From contig JAITYX010000062.1 in the NCBI GenBank assembly GCA_021018815.1, positions 2,881,501 through 2,945,500 on the forward strand: a DNA stretch of 64,000 bases, given 5' to 3'. Shown here in pieces: positions 58,311-64,000 of the stretch; the stretch's first letter is position 1, and each line of letters begins with the position of its first letter. A program made the translations under genes and the position numbers. Origin of the DNA: Talinum fruticosum (taxonomy: Eukaryota; Streptophyta; Magnoliopsida; Caryophyllales; Talinaceae). The notes under the pieces were generated by a model, which was given only the letters and a program-made list of their open reading frames with translations, had not been told where the DNA came from and searched no databases.

Positions 58311-59055
58311 TATCCCTCACTCTCCCCTACCCTTTCTTCTCTAATCTCTTTTCCCTATTTCCCTTCTTTCCTATATTCAATTATCAATATTATCACCCTA
58401 TATTAGTCGTCGTCGACATCGTCGTCATTTGCCATTGTTGTCAAATATTTTTGTTAGAATAAAATTTATGCTGATTCTTTTACCATTAGCTTAAATTTTT
58501 GTGTTGAGATGGTTCTTGAATAAACATAATTGTTGATCCTATGCTTTATAATTTTAGCTATATTAACCTAAATTAGAAAAGAGGGAATTAAATCTAAATT
58601 CTAATATATTGAATACTGCAATTTTTTTTTTTTCTAAGAGAAAAAACACTAGCATAACAACCTATGGGAGGATTGGAGGGGGCCAAAAGGGGTAAATATC
58701 CTCGATTAAATCTGAACTCACAAAGGGACAGACTTGTTAGCCACTCCAATTCCATGAAACTTGGAAGGCTACCTTAACTAAATTTCCAATGCTTGGTGCC
58801 TTTAAATAACCAAAATTTACACAAAATTATCTTATACTCTGGAGTAACCATTCTTACGCCTTTCACTTTTGAAAATTAATTAAGAGGTACCTAAAAATTT
58901 ACAGTAACAATAGTTGCGGTTCATTTCAGGTTTGGTGGCTACACCAGAGTTGAGAAATGACTACAGTGCCCTTAATAATAATGATGCATTAAAAAACAAG
59001 AGGCGAGTTATTAATTTGATATCAGTTCCTTTGGCAATCCACCCCCTTCATTTCA
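58311..59055. other. 3' part of the pri-miR408 region and non-coding flank
   Basis: Pyrimidine-rich sequence (58311-58380) follows the hairpin and may belong to the primary transcript. No other gene is seen to 59055. Confidence 0.4.
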
Positions 59056-59225
59056 GTCTTTATACTTCTCTCTTCATCAGTCGGTCTCTCTCGCTCTCTC
59101 TTCCCAAGTCTCTCTTCTCAGAAATTAAGAAGAATTTGTTTTTTTGGTAGTGTTTGAAGTTGCAACAATGGAGTTTTGAGGAGGGAGGATAAAGAAGATG
59201 AGGGAGGGGTCCATATATAGCGCTA
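59056..59225 (-). promoter_or_regulatory. Candidate minus-strand promoter
   Basis: On the minus strand GCGCTATATATGGACC (59225-59210) is a good TATA box, followed by CTCCCTCATC and a GA-rich tract (59110-59070) like a plant leader. No coding sequence or hairpin is recognised downstream, so the transcript, if any, is unknown. It would converge on MIR408. Confidence 0.3.
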
Positions 59226-60508
59226 ATACTCCAAATGGGCCATGCCGCCCACCCCAACGAGTACTTTAATCAATTTGACTATTGAAGTTGATGTATGCAA
59301 ATAAGGGCAGATTGGGAATTTCAATGCCTTTTTTAGTCTCCCATTTTATGATAATGTCAACAGTCACAAATGAACCTTAGCTATTGTTACCTTAAACTTT
59401 AAGGTACCTCTAGTCAAAGTTAGAGGATAAGAGCATCCGCATCTATGATCTAAAATTATGGATTATATGTGATTTTTACATCCTGCATATCATTTCATAA
59501 TCTAATTTTTAGAACTCAATTCATTACCTCTACACCCCTAAATCATCAATTTGGATCATTAAATAAAATATTACTCATATGGTCTACAAATATATATATT
59601 TAATTTACTTTTCTTCTTTAAATATAAAAACACCGGCAAAAACAAAAACAAAAAAAAAAAAAGAAAAAATATACAAGATGGAAATAAGGGAGGATTGAAT
59701 ACACGAGCGACCATGCAGGGCGGATCGAGTTCGAGTTGAATGAAATGTACGTTGCAACAAGATATATTGAATCATACAGACAAAATTGAATCACAAAATT
59801 TTACATTGTAATAGCTCTAATACTTACACCACAGTATGAGGTACATTTATATGAACTTTTGCTATATTCAAAGGTGACATGGAATTAAAGCCAATTGAGC
59901 CTTAAGCGTGCCAAGCCTTGCTTTGAACTGTTTGTTGTTGTCACTAAATCTGATGTGCCTTACCAGTTAGTAGTTGCATTGAATAATAATGAGAAGTTGA
60001 TCCACAATATATGAATTGGATTGGGTTCATGATAGGCTACGGTAATTTCAGGTTTTGGACTACATATCGGGCAAATAAGGTTGTCATCACTATATATTTA
60101 GCTTAGGTAGTGGGCCTGACTTGGATTAGTTGGTCAAGCATTTAAGCACTCGGATGAACTTGGACATAGTATATTATAATTGTTGTATAATGGAATTAAT
60201 TAATACTGTACAAATTGCTTAGGTAATTAAATGCAATAATATTTGCATTATTATGTTTAGTAGTTATTTAAGAAAATGCAATAGAATTATCAATAAAGTG
60301 TTAGGTCCATACGGTAATGATCTTATTTTGATAAGAAGGAGAACATAAGTTTAAATATCTCTTACTTTTTAAATAAAAAAACTATATGAGCTTATTCAAG
60401 TGGTTTGACACTTGTTCTCTTTTAAAAAAATTCACAAATTTGAATCTTAAAAGTTTGAAAAAATTTATGATGGAAGAGTTGTACCTCTTATAAATCTATT
60501 TTTGATGG
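59226..60508. other. AT-rich non-coding stretch
   Basis: No gene or clear repeat recognised apart from an A-rich tract near 59636-59668. Confidence 0.45.
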
Positions 60509-60520
60509 GCCAATAGTATA
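60509..60520. repeat. 12-bp direct repeat flanking CGGGT element, left
   Basis: GCCAATAGTATA, identical to 61115-61126. Confidence 0.85.
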
Positions 60521-61114
60521 CCCAGTAATCGGGTCATTCGGTTCGGGTTCGGTTCGGGTTCGTTCGATTTAGGTTAACTTCGATCAATCTTGTTCGAGTC
60601 CGGTTCGGTTTCGGGTTCGGGTCAACTTCGATTTAGGTAAACTTCGGGTCAATCTCGTTCGGGTTCATTCGATTTCGGTTTGGGTCAGCTTCGATTCGGT
60701 TCAACTTCGGATCAATCTTTTCGGGTCGAGTTCGGGTTCGGTTCGGGTTAATTTCGGATCGGGTCAACTTCAGTCGTAATCAGGTCACTTTTGGGTCAAA
60801 ATCGATTCAAAATTGTACCCAACAAAAAAATTGTACCACTATAGGTACAAAAATCTATCCTGAGAAACCCAACAAAAAAATAATGTGGGTTGGGTGACTT
60901 TTATTCGGGTTAAATCGATTCGGGTCCGATTCGGTTCGGGCCGGTTCGATTCTGTTCGGGTCATTTCGGTTCGGGTCGAATCGGATTCATTAGGTTTCGA
61001 GTCTGTTCGGGTCGGTTCATTTCGGTTGTCGGGTCAAAATCGATTCAACTATCGGTTTGGGTTTCGAGTCGTTTGGGTTGACCCATTCGGTTCGGGTTAG
61101 TTTTACCGAGTCCA
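60521..61114 (+). repeat. CGGGT-rich repeat element, copy 1
   Basis: 594 bp made mostly of degenerate TTCGGGT, TTCGGTTCGGGT and CAACTTCGAT words, bounded by a perfect 12-bp direct repeat that looks like a target-site duplication. The right end reads GGGTTAGTTTTACCGAGTCC. The second half (60880-61110) aligns with 62560-62878. The frame across it is a by-product of the repeat. Confidence 0.7.
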
Positions 61115-61126
61115 GCCAATAGTATA
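61115..61126. repeat. 12-bp direct repeat flanking CGGGT element, right
   Basis: Identical to 60509-60520. Confidence 0.85.
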
Positions 61127-61234
61127 TTTACCTCAGTAAAGTGGAAGATCAAGAGCAAAAAAACCAAAAAGTATTCTAAATGAAATGAAGTGTAACTATT
61201 TAGTTTAATTTATTATTATAATTTTTGTTTGCAT

Positions 61235-61257
61235 GAGAGAGAGAGAGAGAGAGAGAG
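61235..61257. repeat. GA microsatellite
   Basis: About 11 GA units. Confidence 0.9.
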
Positions 61258-61379
61258 GTATTATTTTGTAAATGTAAGTTGCCTGTTTTACTTCTTACCA
61301 TTTATCATAATATTCCCATTTTTGGTAGTGAAAAGGTCTGAAAGACTAATGAAAAACCAGTGATGTGTAACAATGGTTT

Positions 61380-62420
61380 AATCAGAGCTCATCAACCCCA
61401 TCAATCAGCATCTGTCATTTGTTAGGGCTGGCTTTAAGATCAGTACAGTAAGAAAATGACGGAATATAGCCGTTATGTACACTTCAATAACTGAATCAGC
61501 ATCACTGAATACCATAAGATCATATGCAAAATTGAGGGAGTACAGTCTGACTCCTTTATACCCTCCATGAAACTTAAAATACTCGTTATCGCCAACAATA
61601 TTTAGTGCACGATTGTGATAGCTAACAGTATTTAGTACTGTCGACACCTTTATACCCACGAGCACACCCCCGGTTGAACTCCACAGGAAATCTATTATAA
61701 CTAATTAGTACCTTCTCAATTCAAATCAATCTGATCTCTTAGTGTCATAAACCTTACTAAGATCTATTTTCATAATGCATATAGGAGAGACCTTTTTTTG
61801 TGATACATGTAGACTAAATATTCACAAATAAGCATATTATGTAGTATACACCTCCCTATCAAGTGAGTTTTAATCTAATGACAAGTATTCCATACTTTCA
61901 TTCTCTCCAACAAATTTTAAACCTTGAATGAGACAATTTTCTTTTAAGTTGTGGTAAAGGAGTTGATATAAATTGTGGGCTTGAATTTTAAACATGAGCT
62001 TGGTATCCTTATCTTCCCGAACTTTCAAACCTAACTGAAATTATCCTCGAAATAGGGCCCCATTAGATAGCCCATATTTATACTTGAAAAAAAAGAAGCA
62101 ATGAACCTCCTTCCAATAGAAGACTCCGTTGAGATCCATTCACTAGGTACGTAATACAAGTTGTGTTCTTTTACATATTAGTTTTTAGTAAATCACTTAT
62201 AGATAACATTACAACAAGCTGTTGGTCTCATTTAGTAGGCTTTTGTAGGATTAATCACCTTAGGAACCATAACTAGTATGGTAGCATTGGTTTATGTAAG
62301 TAGCTTACTAGATGCAAATAAATCTTGATTAGCAAGACGCAAATTCTTCTGTATTACATTCCACGTACTTTTGATGAAGAAACTCCCTTACCCGTTAGGA
62401 CCTGGACTCTAGTTGTTTTC
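61380..62420 (-). pseudogene. LINE reverse transcriptase fragment
   Basis: Going leftward on the minus strand: a PGPNG stretch near 62400 (family KAPGPDG), SFFIKSTWNVIQKNLRLANQ near 62335-62385, TNATILVMVPK at about 62260-62295, a CCNVIYK stretch near 62205, then HNMLICEYLVYMYHKKRSLL at about 61785-61840. Finally LNFAYDLMVFSDADSV lies at 61480-61530. The last is the FADD active-site block with the first Asp changed to Tyr. The parts between are shortened, and stops are frequent. Confidence 0.7.
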
Positions 62421-62559
62421 AATGTTGAACATATATAAATTGCTCTATCTCCTTATCGGTATTAAGCCTTAGGCCTGTTATTTTTAACTAGAAGGAGATG
62501 TAAGGTTATAAATTGTAAGTTATAGGGCTGTAAAATAGTTGTAAGAAGGTGTAAAATAG

Positions 62560-62878
62560 TTGTAAGTTCGGGTTTGGGTAACTTTTATTCGGTTCGGGTC
62601 AAAATCGGGTTTAGGTGTGATTCGATTCGAATATGATTTGGTTCAGATTGTAATCGGATCAATTATATTTCGGATTGGTTCGGTTTCGGATTGGGTCATT
62701 TCGATTCAGGTTTGAATCGGGTTCATTACATTTCGGGTCGGTTTGGTTTTAGGTTGGTTCATTTCGGTTTTCGTGTCAAAATCGGTTCAATTGTTTCGGA
62801 TATCGGTTCGGTTTAGGTTTCGGATCGTTTGGATTGACTCGTTCGATTCGGGTCGGCTTTATTAGGTCTACTTTCAAC
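62560..62878 (+). repeat. CGGGT-rich repeat element, copy 2
   Basis: Aligns with the second half of copy 1: both start GGGTTTGGGTAACTTTTATTCGG or nearly so, share GGTTCATTTCGGTT and a GTCAAAATCG-TTCAA block, and end GGTCGGCTTTATTAGGTCTA against GGTTAGTTTTACCGAGTCCA. More diverged than copy 1, and no flanking duplication was found. Confidence 0.65.
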
Positions 62879-63125
62879 ATTTCAAATAACGTGCCAATAT
62901 TTTAAAACCCAATTGTCACAGAGCTGTCAGGTCTCCCATGTCTTGTTAAAAAACAAAAATTTTGTTTAGTTTCGATTTTCTTTATGAGTTATAAATGAGC
63001 ATATACATCGAGGTTATTTTTTCTTAAATTAATTAGCTCCCATGAAAGTGACCCAAAAAAACGAGTTTGAAGATTTGACTCTTGGATTATGTTTTGTGTG
63101 AATAAAAACGGGCTAAGGTTTAGGA
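62879..63125. other. Short non-coding stretch
   Basis: Nothing recognised. Confidence 0.4.
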
Positions 63126-63535
63126 TGTTGAGAAATTAGGAGACACTTTTATTATAAATTGGGAGAGCAAACTTACAAGACTTTTGATAAACACTCAAGA
63201 GTATGTGGGATACCTCACTTGCTTTTATAGGAGCTCTCACTCTCTCTTGTGGTGGATGCTCTCACTTTTTGTGGACGCTTACATAGGTAGGCCATTTTCC
63301 TATTTATATTGATTCCACCTCCTTAATGTATGGTGGAGATTTGGCCAAGTGTCAAAATCCTAATGCTCCTAAGATAATTCTAGAATACAATAGTATCTAG
63401 ATATCTCCTATGATGATTCAATAATCATCTAGATATTTCTAAGATCTAGATTTTTCATATAGAAAATTCTAGATATTATTTTGGTGTCTTGATTCTAGAA
63501 AGTGGGTAATGAATTTCTATTGTTTTATTTTAACA
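63126..63535 (-). repeat. Copia 3' LTR
   Basis: About 410 bp with TG...CA ends: on the + strand it begins TGTTGAGAAATTAGG and ends TTTTATTTTAACA. Next to it lies the purine tract. Confidence 0.7.
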
Positions 63536-63549
63536 CTTCCCCTCATTAT

Positions 63550-63829
63550 CCACTTTTCTTCATTGTCATCCTTGGGCTTGAGTACTAGCTCACGAGTCTC
63601 ATTCTGAATCCAAGGTTGTATTTTTTCCTCCATTGCCTTTTTCCATTCCTTATTTTGGCATGCTTCTTCATAGGTGCTCGGTTCCTTAATGCTCGGACCT
63701 TCTACCAATGCTGCGTAAGCATATTTAGGATTTTGCTTCCGTGTCCTCTTGGACCTCCTTAGTTGTGGCTCTAGGGATTCTTCTATCACTGTCTCTTTGA
63801 GTTGGCTTGGCCTCTCTTCTTCGGAGAAG
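63550..63829 (-). pseudogene. Copia pol fragment (integrase-RT linker and RT start)
   Basis: The frame reads LRRSKRTRKQNPKYAYA, then EPSTYEEACQNKEWKKAMEE and NETRELVLKPKDD. These are the conserved linker and first RT residues of plant Copia elements (family PxxxxEAxxxxxWxxAMxxE). It stops within the RT start because of the deletion described for the element. Confidence 0.8.
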
Positions 63830-64000
63830 TGTAACGCCCCCAACCCATAATCAATGGTGTTAGACTAAACAAGCCGCTAGCCGATGATTAGCGCAACGAA
63901 AAGGAAGGTCGGGAGTCGCCATCGCCGCCCATGTCCGTAGACAGGGCAAGGCTTGGTCCGATGGTGTTAACCTTGCCCTGTCTACGGATATGGGCGGCGG
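63830..64000 (+). mobile_element. Start of another LTR-like element, running off the window
   Basis: TGTAACGCCCCCAACCC at 63830 is a typical first sequence of a plant LTR. It interrupts the Copia pol fragment abruptly, and composition changes to GC-rich at the same point. The rest lies outside the window, so the class (Gypsy likely) is a guess. Confidence 0.45.
63923..63999. repeat. 29-bp inverted repeat (hairpin)
   Basis: Arms 63923-63951 (CGCCGCCCATGTCCGTAGAC...) and 63971-63999 pair at 28 of 29 positions around a 19-nt spacer. Confidence 0.92.

Larger units (their letters stand above)
63126..63829 (-). mobile_element. Copia element fragment: 3' LTR plus a piece of pol
   Basis: On the minus strand: part of pol (63829-63550), a purine tract TGAGGGGAAG (63545-63536) and then the 3' LTR (63535-63126). 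The pol piece runs straight into the purine tract, so RT and RNase H were deleted. Its other side is cut at 63830 by a different LTR-like sequence. Confidence 0.75.

Noticed and set aside
57879..58320. Short frames on both strands over the MIR408 region
   Set aside because: No protein family; the region is explained by the microRNA gene.
59025..59045. miR399-like TGCCAAAGGAAC on the minus strand
   Set aside because: Only the first ten or so bases match, the rest differs, and I found no paired arm.
60885..61100. Arg/Val/Ser-rich frame
   Set aside because: By-product of the CGGGT repeat.

Overview
The window looks like nuclear DNA from a flowering plant, probably a eudicot. It is AT-rich and has spliced genes with GT-AG introns, a plant microRNA gene, Stowaway-like MITEs, Copia and Gypsy LTR retrotransposons and many L1-type LINEs. 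I see no operons, bacterial genes, rRNA, tRNA or CRISPR. The species cannot be told from the sequence.

Two host loci stand out. (1) A four-exon protein gene on the + strand at 36274-39816 encodes a predicted secreted protein of about 500 residues. It belongs to a conserved plant family of unknown function, which I recall as DUF7705. Its reading frame is broken three times, each time at a short homopolymer. (2) A MIR408 gene lies on the + strand, with its hairpin at 58208-58310 and mature miR408 at 58288-58308. Nine GTAC motifs sit in about 310 bp upstream (57623-57931), the arrangement expected of a copper-deficiency promoter driven by SPL7.

The rest is mostly transposable elements. From left to right: the 5' part of a decayed LINE ORF2 (minus, 1-1375); an internally deleted Copia element with both LTRs (2197 to about 4330); one copy of a 1.3 kb dispersed repeat (6565-7867); a near-complete LINE (11125-15842); a near-complete Copia element (minus, 16185-21576) with 5-bp target duplications, inserted in an older RNase H-like domain; a 5'-truncated LINE (22020-24015); a long AT-rich stretch with several MITEs and the inverted second copy of the dispersed repeat (31571-32790); the protein gene; a G-rich low-complexity block and a very long TA/GT microsatellite; a Gypsy element with a 2.7 kb 3' LTR but no recognisable 5' LTR (about 43640-49494); a near-full-length LINE (minus, 50254-56242) with a perfect 17-bp target duplication; the MIR408 locus; two CGGGT-rich repeat copies around a LINE RT fragment; and a truncated Copia cut at 63830 by another LTR-like sequence that carries a strong hairpin at the window edge.

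All retroelement reading frames are broken, so none appears able to move on its own. I found no wholly new system. The observations most worth following are the GTAC-rich MIR408 promoter, the homopolymer frameshifts in the conserved gene, the dispersed repeat families, and the nested insertions with clear target duplications.
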